Assembly: GCA_937903315.1 (NCBI GenBank)
Contig: CALCZO010000176.1
Coordinates: forward strand, 1 to 7,208
Source: an uncultured Alphaproteobacteria bacterium
GTDB taxonomy: Bacteria > Pseudomonadota > Alphaproteobacteria > Rhizobiales > Beijerinckiaceae
Reading direction: 5' to 3'
Length of the DNA: 7,208 nt
This document shows, one piece after another, positions 1 to 5,678 of this stretch. The position numbers were made by a program, and so were the translations under genes. The notes under the pieces were generated by a model. That model was not told where the DNA came from, did not search any database, and saw only the letters and a list, made by a program, of their open reading frames with translations. The stretch's first letter is position 1. Each line of letters starts with the position of its first letter.

Positions 1-1
1 C

Positions 2-7
2 TAAAAT
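2..7 (+). promoter_or_regulatory. Possible -10 hexamer at the left edge
   Basis: TAAAAT at 2-7 matches the sigma-70 -10 consensus TATAAT at five of six positions and lies in the only AT-rich patch of the leader. Transcription would begin near 13-15, at the base of the inverted repeat at 14-36, about 40 bases before the first Shine-Dalgarno start. The matching -35 box would lie outside the window, so only half of the promoter can be judged. It is the best visible candidate for the promoter of the rightward operon. Confidence 0.22.
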
Positions 8-13
8 ACTTGC

Positions 14-36
14 GCGTCCGGTCGGGAGACGGACGC
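14..36 (+). promoter_or_regulatory. 7-bp perfect inverted repeat in the operon leader
   Basis: GCGTCCG at 14-20 is exactly complementary to CGGACGC at 30-36, with a 9-base loop between. There is no T-run after it, so it is not a typical intrinsic terminator. Its place just after the possible -10 box and before the first ribosome-binding site would suit either an operator for the adjacent MarR-type regulator (these proteins bind short palindromes as dimers) or a 5' stem-loop in the mRNA. Short GC-rich inverted repeats also arise by chance in DNA of this composition. Confidence 0.3.
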
Positions 37-52
37 CCGGCGGGAGGTCATC

Positions 53-193
53 ATGAGCATCCTGTGCCTTGTTGGCGGGGCCGCCGGACCCTTCCTCGCA
101 ACGTCGATGACGCTGCGCGGTCCCTCGCAACGGATCACTCAGGCCGTGCATCACAAACGGCAGCCAACCGCGATTTCGGGAGGCGAAACGTGA
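53..193 (+). pseudogene. Possible N-terminal remnant of an FAD-dependent aryl-CoA monooxygenase (46 codons)
   Basis: This short ORF has a strong Shine-Dalgarno (GGGAGG at 42-47, 5 bases before ATG). Its stop TGA (191-193) overlaps the GTG start of the regulator at 190. The peptide begins MSILCLVGGAAGPFLATSM and continues TLRGPSQRIT. From memory of the family, this follows the start of 2-aminobenzoyl-CoA monooxygenase/reductase and salicylyl-CoA 5-hydroxylase proteins, which run roughly as a hydrophobic strand, GGGPAGLYFA, then SMKLRDPSH. Shared features are the strand, the GG..AG glycines, the SM.LR.PS stretch and a following R. The glycine motif is damaged (first Gly to Val, Pro to Ala). The full protein has several hundred residues; here reading stops at 46. 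It may be a deletion remnant, a duplicated 5' end, or a leader peptide translated to couple into the regulator. The resemblance was judged by eye. Confidence 0.5.
178..183 (+). promoter_or_regulatory. Ribosome-binding site that fixes the GTG start of the MarR gene
   Basis: GGGAGG at 178-183 lies 6 bases before GTG at 190. This supports the GTG start over longer in-frame readings that reach back to position 10. Those would put an Arg/Gly-rich segment unlike any MarR protein in front of the domain. The site is inside the preceding 46-codon ORF, so translation of that ORF could affect initiation here. Confidence 0.7.
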
Positions 194-675
194 GAGGCGT
201 CAAGATTCAGCCTGAGACGGTACCGCCGGCCAGCAAGCAGAAGCTGCGCGTCTGGATCAGGATGCTGCGGGCGACGCGGGCGGTCGAGGCCGCGCTGCGC
301 GAGCGGTTGCGGGCCGAGTTTGGCGAAACGCTGCCGCGATTCGATGTGCTGGCCGCACTCGACAAGTCGGAGGCCGGCATTTCGCTGACGCAGCTGTCAC
401 GGATGCTGATGGTGTCGAACGGCAACGTCACCGGCATCATCGAGCGGCTGGTCAATGAAGGCTATGTCACCCGCATTGCGCTGGCCGGCGACCGGCGCAC
501 CACGCTGGTGCGCCTGACCGGGGCGGGAACGCGGCATTTCCAGACCATGGCGCGGGCGCATGAAGCGTGGGTTGCGGCTCTTCTTGCCGCGCTCGACGAT
601 GCCGAGGCCGCCCATCTGATCGAAACGCTGAAGGCCATTCCGACACAACGCCCCGAACAGGAGACTCCGACATGA
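190..675 (+). CDS. MarR-family transcriptional regulator
   Basis: The 161-residue protein is the usual MarR length. The N-terminal helix (about 15-45) and C-terminal helix (about 113-150) would form the dimer interface around a winged helix-turn-helix. The FDVLAAL helix is near 51-57, LTQLSRMLMVSNGNVTGIIE (66-85) contains the recognition helix, and the wing holds the family hallmark DRR (101-103). MarR proteins of aromatic catabolic clusters are mostly repressors released by an aromatic ligand or its CoA thioester. Here the likely ligand is 2-aminobenzoate or its CoA ester, which is an inference from the neighbours. The GTG start has a good Shine-Dalgarno and overlaps the stop of the preceding short ORF. 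The stop overlaps the next gene's ATG (ATGA at 672-675), so it is cotranscribed with the catabolic genes it probably controls. Confidence 0.9.
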   Translation: MRGVKIQPETVPPASKQKLRVWIRMLRATRAVEAALRERLRAEFGETLPRFDVLAALDKSEAGISLTQLSRMLMVSNGNVTGIIERLVNEGYVTRIALAGDRRTTLVRLTGAGTRHFQTMARAHEAWVAALLAALDDAEAAHLIETLKAIPTQRPEQETPT

Positions 676-1481
676 TTGGCGCCGATTTTCGCCCGCAGCA
701 TTTCAACTGGCGGATGGAAGGGCAAGTTGCCGTCATCTCGCTCAACCGACCTGATCGCAAGAACCCGCTGACGTTCGAATCCTACGCCGAGTTGCGCGAC
801 ACGTTCCGCGCGCTGACCTATGCCGACGCGGTCAAGGCGGTCGTCATCGCCTCCAACGGCGGCAATTTCTGCTCGGGGGGCGATGTCCACGACATCATCG
901 GCCCGCTGACGAAGATGGACATGAAGGGGCTGATGGCGTTCACGCGGATGACCGGCGATCTCGTCAAGGCGATCCACAGCGCGCCGCAGCCGGTGATCTC
1001 GGCCATTGACGGCATCTGCGTCGGCGCCGGGGCGATGGTGGCGCTGTTCTCCGATATCCGTCTGGCGACGCCCGAGGCCAAGACGGCGTTCCTGTTCACC
1101 CGCGTCGGGCTGGCCGGCTGCGACATGGGCGCCTGCGCGATGCTGCCGCGCGTGATCGGGCAGGGGCGGGCCGCCGACCTGCTCTACACCGGTCGTTCGA
1201 TGAGCGCGGAGGAGGGCGAGCGCTGGGGCTTCTTCAACCGGCTGGTGGCCGCTGACGCGCTGGAGGGCGAGGCGATCGCCTATGCGCGCCGGCTGACCGA
1301 AGGGCCGACCTTCGCCCACATGATGACCAAGACGATGCTGAAGCAGGAATGGTCGATGAGCATCGACATGGCGATCGAGGCGGAAGCGCAGGCGCAGGCC
1401 ATCTGCATGCAGACGCAGGATTTCCACCGCGCCTACCATGCCTTTGCCGGCAAGACAAAGCCGGTGTTCGAGGGCAACTGA
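672..1481 (+). CDS. Crotonase-superfamily protein (enoyl-CoA hydratase/isomerase-like, possibly a ring-opening hydrolase)
   Basis: The protein has 269 residues, normal for a crotonase. AGGAG at 659-663 supports the ATG at 672. Visible marks are VAVISLNRPDRKN (19-31), the first oxyanion-hole segment FCSGGDV (66-72) that binds the CoA thioester carbonyl, and the second, DGICVGAG (113-120). Aligned by eye to rat mitochondrial enoyl-CoA hydratase, the two catalytic glutamates (144 and 164) correspond to Met122 and Arg144, so simple hydration of a double bond is doubtful. Asp151 (GCDMG) falls where MenB has its Asp in the GSFDGG segment, 11 residues after the shared Phe, and BadI ring hydrolase is similar. 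Within a 2-aminobenzoyl-CoA cluster it could hydrate, isomerise or hydrolytically open a cyclic beta-oxo-acyl-CoA. The fold is certain and the reaction is not. The next gene begins 3 bases after the stop. Confidence 0.88.
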   Translation: MIGADFRPQHFNWRMEGQVAVISLNRPDRKNPLTFESYAELRDTFRALTYADAVKAVVIASNGGNFCSGGDVHDIIGPLTKMDMKGLMAFTRMTGDLVKAIHSAPQPVISAIDGICVGAGAMVALFSDIRLATPEAKTAFLFTRVGLAGCDMGACAMLPRVIGQGRAADLLYTGRSMSAEEGERWGFFNRLVAADALEGEAIAYARRLTEGPTFAHMMTKTMLKQEWSMSIDMAIEAEAQAQAICMQTQDFHRAYHAFAGKTKPVFEGN

Positions 1482-1484
1482 GCC

Positions 1485-2633
1485 ATGGCGGACCGCAGTT
1501 TTCTAAGCTGGCCGTTCTTTGACGAGACGCATCGCGCGCTGGCCGGGCGGGCGGAGACGTTTGCCGGGGGCTTTGGTGCGATCGATCACCACGATGTCGA
1601 CGGTGCCTGCCGCGCGCTGGTGCGGGCGCTGGGCGAGGCGGGGCTGCTGGCCCTGACCGCGCCGGACCCGGCGATTGCCGGCGGGCGGCTCGATGTCCGC
1701 TCGCTGGCGCTGATGCGCGAGACGCTGGCGCGGCACGACGGGCTGATGGACTTTGCCTTTGCGATGCAGGGGCTCGGCGCCGGGCCGATCTCGCTGATGG
1801 GCAGCGACGCGCAGCGCCGCCGCTGGCTGCCGGAGACGCGGAGCGGGCGGGCGATCGCGGCCTTTGCGCTGACCGAGCCGCAATCGGGGTCGGATGTCGC
1901 CAATCTCGCGATGACCGCGCGGGCAGACGGCGCAGACTATGTGCTTGACGGTGAAAAGACCTGGATTTCCAACGGCGGAATCGCCGACGTGATGGTGGTG
2001 TTTGCCCGTACGGGCGGGCCGGGGGCCAAGGGGCTGTCAGCCTTCATCGTGCCGGCCGATGCGCCGGGGCTGAGCGTGGCCGAACGGCTGGAGACCATCG
2101 CGCCGCATCCGCTGGCCCGGCTGCGGTTCGAGGCCTGCCGCGTGCCGGCTTCGGCGCGGATCGGGGGCGAGGGGCAGGGGTTCGCCGTGGCGATGGCAAC
2201 GCTCGACGTGTTCCGCTCGACGGTGGGGGCGGCAGCGCTGGGTTTTGCCCGCAAGGCGCTTGATCTGACGCGGGCGCGGGTGAAGTCCCGTGCACTCTAT
2301 GGCGCGCCGATGGCCAGCCTCCAGATGGTGCAGGGCCATATCGCCGACATGGCGCTCGGTATCGATTCCGCCGCGCTGCTCATCTACCGCGCCGCCTGGG
2401 TCAAGGATTCGGGCCAGCCGCGCATCAGCCGCGAGGCCGCGATGGCCAAGCTGCATGCCACCGAGATGGCGCAGAAGGCGATCGATGCCGCCGTGCAGCT
2501 GCATGGCGGGGACGGCGTGCGCTCCGGCACCCCGGTCGAGACGCTGTATCGCGAGATCCGCGCGCTGCGCATCTATGAAGGCGCATCCGACGTGCAGAAG
2601 ATCATCATTGCCCGCGCAACGCTTGAGGAGTGA
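1485..2633 (+). CDS. Acyl-CoA dehydrogenase (FAD-dependent)
   Basis: The 382-residue protein is the standard length of the family. It oxidises an acyl-CoA to the 2,3-enoyl-CoA and passes electrons to electron-transfer flavoprotein. The alpha-helical N-terminal domain is followed by ACAD signature 1, LTEPQSGSDVA (129-139), and KTWISNGG (158-165) of the flavin and substrate pocket. Near the C-terminus QLHGGDGV and RIYEGASDVQ form signature 2. Glu365 of YEG stands at the position of the catalytic base Glu376 of medium-chain dehydrogenase, so the enzyme looks active. The weak Shine-Dalgarno GAGGG (1470-1474) lies at the end of the crotonase gene. A four-base gap leads to the ligase gene. In this setting the substrate is probably an alicyclic or dicarboxylic acyl-CoA derived from the dearomatised ring rather than a fatty acid. 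That is inferred from context alone. Confidence 0.92.
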   Translation: MADRSFLSWPFFDETHRALAGRAETFAGGFGAIDHHDVDGACRALVRALGEAGLLALTAPDPAIAGGRLDVRSLALMRETLARHDGLMDFAFAMQGLGAGPISLMGSDAQRRRWLPETRSGRAIAAFALTEPQSGSDVANLAMTARADGADYVLDGEKTWISNGGIADVMVVFARTGGPGAKGLSAFIVPADAPGLSVAERLETIAPHPLARLRFEACRVPASARIGGEGQGFAVAMATLDVFRSTVGAAALGFARKALDLTRARVKSRALYGAPMASLQMVQGHIADMALGIDSAALLIYRAAWVKDSGQPRISREAAMAKLHATEMAQKAIDAAVQLHGGDGVRSGTPVETLYREIRALRIYEGASDVQKIIIARATLEE

Positions 2634-2637
2634 GCCG

Positions 2638-4293
2638 ATGTCGGATACCCGGCCTGAACTTGGGCTTGGCCCGTCCGCGCATGTCGATACCTTCGCGCGC
2701 GACAACCTGCCGCCGCTGGCCGAATGGCCGGACCTGCTGCTCGACCGGCCAGAATTCCGGTATCCGGCGCGGCTGAATGCCGGCTATGAACTGACCGGGC
2801 GGATGGTGGCGCGCGGCTTCGGCGACCGCACCGCGCTGATCGGCAACGGACGGCGGCGGACCTACAAGGAACTGGACGACTGGACCAACCGCCTCGCCCA
2901 TGCGCTGGTCGAGGACCTCGGCCTCAAGCCCGGCAACCGCGTGCTGATCCGCTCGGGCAACAATCCGGCGATGGTGGCGGTGTGGCTGGCGGTGACCAAG
3001 GCCGGGGGGATCGCGGTCAACACGATGCCGATGCTGCGCGCCGGGGAATTGCAGCCGGTGCTGGAGCGTGGCCGGATTTCGCTGGCACTCACAGATAGCC
3101 GGCTGGCCGACGAGATCGTCGCGGCGGCGGGCGCGATGACCCCGCCGGTGCGGGTGGTGGCGTTTGACGGCACCTCCAACCATGACGCCGAACTGGACCG
3201 CCTTGCGCTCGACAAGCCGGTGACCTTCACCTGCTGCGACACCAGCGCCGACGATATCGCGCTGATGGGGTTCACCTCCGGCACGACCGGGGAACCGAAG
3301 GGGACGATGCAGTTCCATCGCGATCTCATGATCATCGCCGATGGCTATGCGAAGGAATTTCTGGGCATCACGCCCGAGGATGTCATCGTCGGCTCGCCGC
3401 CGCTGGCGTTCACCTTCGGGCTGGGCGGGCTGGCGGTCTTCCCGCTGCGGTTCGGCGCGGCAGCCGCGCTGCTGGAGGATGCGACCCCGCCCAATCTGGT
3501 GCGCTATATCGAGAAATACCGCGCGACGATCTCGTTCACCTCGCCGACCGCCTATCGCGCGATGATGGCGGCGATGGATCAGGGCGCGGACCTGTCCTCG
3601 CTGCGGATCGCGGTTTCGGCCGGCGAGACGCTGCCGCCGCCGGTGTTCGAGGCGTGGATGGAGAAAACCGGCGTGCCGATCCTCGACGGCATCGGGGCGA
3701 CGGAACTCCTGCACATCTTCATTTCCAACCGCATCGGCTCGGCCAAGCCCGGCGCGACGGGGATCCCGGTCACGGGCTACGAAGCGAAAATCGTCACCGA
3801 GGACATGCAGCCGGTGCCGGACGGCGAGCCCGGCCTGCTGGCGGTGCGCGGGCCGACCGGCTGTCGCTACCTCGCCGATCCGCGCCAGCGGTCGTATGTG
3901 CGGGCGGGCTGGAACATCACCGGCGACACCTTCCTGCGCGATGGCGACGGGGTGTTCCACTTCGTCGCGCGGGCCGATGACATGATCATTTCGGCCGGCT
4001 ACAACATCGCCGGACCGGAAGTGGAGGCCGCGTTGCTGAAGCACCCCGATGTGGCGGAATGCGCGGTGATCGGCGCGCCCGATCCCGAGCGGCATATGAT
4101 CGTCGAGGCTCATGTCGTGCTCAGGCAAGGTGTTGCGGGAGACGAGGCGATGATCCGCAGGCTTCAGGATCATGTGAAGGCGGTGATTGCGCCGTACAAA
4201 TATCCGCGCCGGGTCAAGTTCCGCGCGACACTGCCCAAAACCTCGACCGGCAAGATCCAGCGGTTCGTCCTCAGGCAGGAAGCGGGCTGGTGA
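2638..4293 (+). CDS. abmG: Aryl-CoA ligase, probably 2-aminobenzoate-CoA ligase
   Basis: This 551-residue AMP-forming ligase of the ANL superfamily activates a carboxylate with ATP to the acyl-AMP and then the CoA thioester. Motifs in order are the P-loop FTSGTTGEPKG (212-222), GIGATE (351-356) that closes on the adenine, GWNITGD (424-430) with the ribose-binding Asp, the hinge region GYNIAGPEVE (454-463), and KTSTGKIQR (534-542) with catalytic Lys539. The string LDGIGATELLHIF (349-361) is typical of benzoate- and 2-aminobenzoate-CoA ligases. Length and context (RidA, acyl-CoA dehydrogenase, crotonase, Liv transporter) match the aerobic 2-aminobenzoate clusters of Azoarcus evansii, whose ligase is AbmG. 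Benzoate or a hydroxybenzoate remains a possible substrate because specificity cannot be read reliably by eye. The ATG at 2638 follows the previous stop by 4 bases; GAGGAG at 2625-2630 is the ribosome-binding site. Confidence 0.85.
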   Translation: MSDTRPELGLGPSAHVDTFARDNLPPLAEWPDLLLDRPEFRYPARLNAGYELTGRMVARGFGDRTALIGNGRRRTYKELDDWTNRLAHALVEDLGLKPGNRVLIRSGNNPAMVAVWLAVTKAGGIAVNTMPMLRAGELQPVLERGRISLALTDSRLADEIVAAAGAMTPPVRVVAFDGTSNHDAELDRLALDKPVTFTCCDTSADDIALMGFTSGTTGEPKGTMQFHRDLMIIADGYAKEFLGITPEDVIVGSPPLAFTFGLGGLAVFPLRFGAAAALLEDATPPNLVRYIEKYRATISFTSPTAYRAMMAAMDQGADLSSLRIAVSAGETLPPPVFEAWMEKTGVPILDGIGATELLHIFISNRIGSAKPGATGIPVTGYEAKIVTEDMQPVPDGEPGLLAVRGPTGCRYLADPRQRSYVRAGWNITGDTFLRDGDGVFHFVARADDMIISAGYNIAGPEVEAALLKHPDVAECAVIGAPDPERHMIVEAHVVLRQGVAGDEAMIRRLQDHVKAVIAPYKYPRRVKFRATLPKTSTGKIQRFVLRQEAGW

Positions 4294-4321
4294 GGCGGGA
4301 ACCAACAACAAGGCAAACGCG

Positions 4322-4735
4322 ATGACATCGGTTCATTCCTCGCTCAATCCACCCGGGTGGGCACCGGCCAAGGGCTATGCCAACGGCATCGTGGCGCGCG
4401 GCACGCTGGTGTTTCTGGGCGGACAGATCGGCTGGAACGGTCAGCAGCAGTTCGAGACCGACGATTTCGTCGGCCAGTTCGAGCAGACGCTGCGCAACAT
4501 CATCGCCGTGCTGGCCGAAGCCGGGGCAGGGCCCGAACATGTCGTGCGCATGACGTGGTATGTCACCGACAAGGCCGAATATCTCGCGCGCCTCAAGGAG
4601 ATCGGCGCGGCCTATCGCGCCGTGATGGGCCGCAATTTCCCGGCCATGGCGGTGGTCGAGGTCTCGGCTCTGATGGAGGACCGGGCCAAGGTCGAGATCG
4701 AGGCCACCGCGGTGCTTCCCGATCCCGCACCCTGA
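4322..4735 (+). CDS. RidA/YjgF/YER057c/UK114-family protein lacking the catalytic arginine
   Basis: The 137-residue protein has the single RidA domain, which forms trimers with active sites between subunits. Family marks are VFLGGQIGW (30-38), the helix following Q43, VRMTWYVTD (75-83) and the end NFPAMAVVEV (105-114) with VEIEATAV (124-131). Canonical RidA hydrolyses reactive enamines and imines and has Pro-Ala-Arg where this protein has Pro-Ala-Met (Met109 at E. coli Arg105). Glu125 at the Glu120 position is kept. It therefore belongs with Rid subfamilies lacking the arginine. In 2-aminobenzoyl-CoA clusters such a protein may help remove the amino group from the enamine or imine left after ring reduction, which is inference. 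The ATG at 4322 is chosen because the domain starts right after it. The Shine-Dalgarno (AAGG near 4310-4313) is weak, and 28 bases separate it from the ligase. Confidence 0.88.
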   Translation: MTSVHSSLNPPGWAPAKGYANGIVARGTLVFLGGQIGWNGQQQFETDDFVGQFEQTLRNIIAVLAEAGAGPEHVVRMTWYVTDKAEYLARLKEIGAAYRAVMGRNFPAMAVVEVSALMEDRAKVEIEATAVLPDPAP

Positions 4736-4739
4736 CGCG

Positions 4740-4760
4740 CCGGGTCAGAAATTGACCCGG
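4740..4760. terminator. Hairpin at the convergent gene junction (possible bidirectional terminator)
   Basis: CCGGGTCA at 4740-4747 pairs perfectly with TGACCCGG at 4753-4760 around the five-base loop GAAAT. The structure sits where the two operons meet, starting 5 bases after the RidA stop and covering the last codons and stop of the BKACE gene. Neither strand has a T-run after the stem, so classic intrinsic termination is not assured. It could act as a weak bidirectional terminator or protect both mRNA 3' ends. Confidence 0.45.
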
Positions 4761-5674
4761 TCATGCCCCTTGAGTTGGAGCATCTCGCGCGCCTCGGCCG
4801 GCGTGGCGATCTCCAGCCCCAGTCCCTCGATGATCTGGCGCGCGGCCCGGACCTGCTGGGCGTTGCTTTCGGCCAGCCGGCCGGCACCGATCCACAGCGA
4901 ATCCTCCAGCCCGACGCGGACATTGCCGCCCATCGCCGCCGACATGGCCGCGACCGGCAACTGGTTGCGGCCGGCGCCGAGCACGCTCCAGACGTAGTCC
5001 TTGCCGAACAGGCGGTCGGCCGTGCGCTTCATGTGCGTCACGTCCTCGTAATGCGCGCCGATGCCGCCGAGGATGCCGAACACGCTCTGGACGAAGAACG
5101 GCGGCTTGACCAGACCGCGATCGACGAAGTGGGCCAGCGTGTAGAGATGGCCGATGTCATAGCATTCGATCTCGAACCGGGTGCCGTTGTTGGCGCAGGT
5201 CGTCAGGATGTTCTCGATGTCCTGAAACGTGTTCTTGAAGATGCGGTCCTTGGAGCCGGCGAGATAGGGCTCCTCCCACTCGTGCTGGAACTGCTTGAAC
5301 CGCCCGAGCATCGGATAGAGGCCGAAATTCATCGACCCCATGTTGAGCGAGGCGACCTCTGGCTTGAAATGGGCGCAGGGGCCAAGCCGCTCGTCGACGC
5401 TCATCGTCGGCGCGCCGCCGGTGGTGATGTTGATGACGCAGTTCGAGCGCTGCTTGATCACCTTGAGGAACGGTTCAAAGGCTTCCGGCGACTGATCCGG
5501 CCGGCCGGTCACCGGATCGCGCGCATGGACATGGACCAGCGCCGCGCCAGCCTCCGCCGCGCCGATGGCCGCTTCGGCAATCTCCGCCGCCGTCACCGGC
5601 AGGTGCGGCGACATCGACGGGGTATGGATCGCGCCGGTGACCGCGCAGGTGATGATGACCTTGTTCTTCGCCAT
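4745..5674 (-). CDS. BKACE (DUF849) beta-keto acid cleavage enzyme
   Basis: The 309-residue protein has the full length of the family, which converts a beta-keto acid plus acetyl-CoA into acetoacetate and a new acyl-CoA using a metal, normally zinc. Metal ligands are visible as His48 and His50 in VHVHARD (47-53) and Glu257 in RVGLED (253-258). Arg253 and Asp258 keep the spacing of catalytic residues Arg226 and Asp231 of the founding 3-keto-5-aminohexanoate cleavage enzyme Kce. The Glu that grips the amino group in Kce (Glu14, in a TGAE-like segment) is not obvious: the sequence reads TGAIHTPSMSP, so the substrate is probably not an amino-keto acid of that kind. The gene follows the dehydrogenase by 4 bases, with GAGAAGG upstream (complement of 5684-5690). 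The dehydrogenase could make the keto acid that this enzyme cleaves. Confidence 0.92.
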   Translation of the reverse strand: MAKNKVIITCAVTGAIHTPSMSPHLPVTAAEIAEAAIGAAEAGAALVHVHARDPVTGRPDQSPEAFEPFLKVIKQRSNCVINITTGGAPTMSVDERLGPCAHFKPEVASLNMGSMNFGLYPMLGRFKQFQHEWEEPYLAGSKDRIFKNTFQDIENILTTCANNGTRFEIECYDIGHLYTLAHFVDRGLVKPPFFVQSVFGILGGIGAHYEDVTHMKRTADRLFGKDYVWSVLGAGRNQLPVAAMSAAMGGNVRVGLEDSLWIGAGRLAESNAQQVRAARQIIEGLGLEIATPAEAREMLQLKGHDRVNF

Positions 5675-5678
5675 GGGT

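Noticed and set aside
10..189. Upstream extension of the MarR gene to position 10
   Set aside because: The added 60 residues are unlike MarR proteins, while the GTG at 190 has a well-placed GGGAGG. The region reads better in another frame as the short ORF at 53-193.
462..1439. 325-codon open frame on the minus strand opposite marR and the crotonase
   Set aside because: It has His/Arg-rich shadow composition and no domain. The opposite strand has clear conserved motifs throughout.
2290..2637. Upstream extension of the CoA ligase into the acyl-CoA dehydrogenase gene
   Set aside because: It overlaps 344 bases of a gene with intact catalytic signature. The ATG at 2638 has a good Shine-Dalgarno and gives a normal ligase length.
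2605..4311. 568-codon open frame on the minus strand opposite the CoA ligase
   Set aside because: It is rich in Arg, His and Gly with no recognisable domain, and lies antisense to a gene with full ANL motifs. Long antisense frames are expected in GC-rich genes.
4187..4321. Upstream extension of the RidA gene into the ligase gene
   Set aside because: The extra residues are Arg/Ser-rich shadow of the ligase C-terminus, and the RidA domain begins right after the ATG at 4322.
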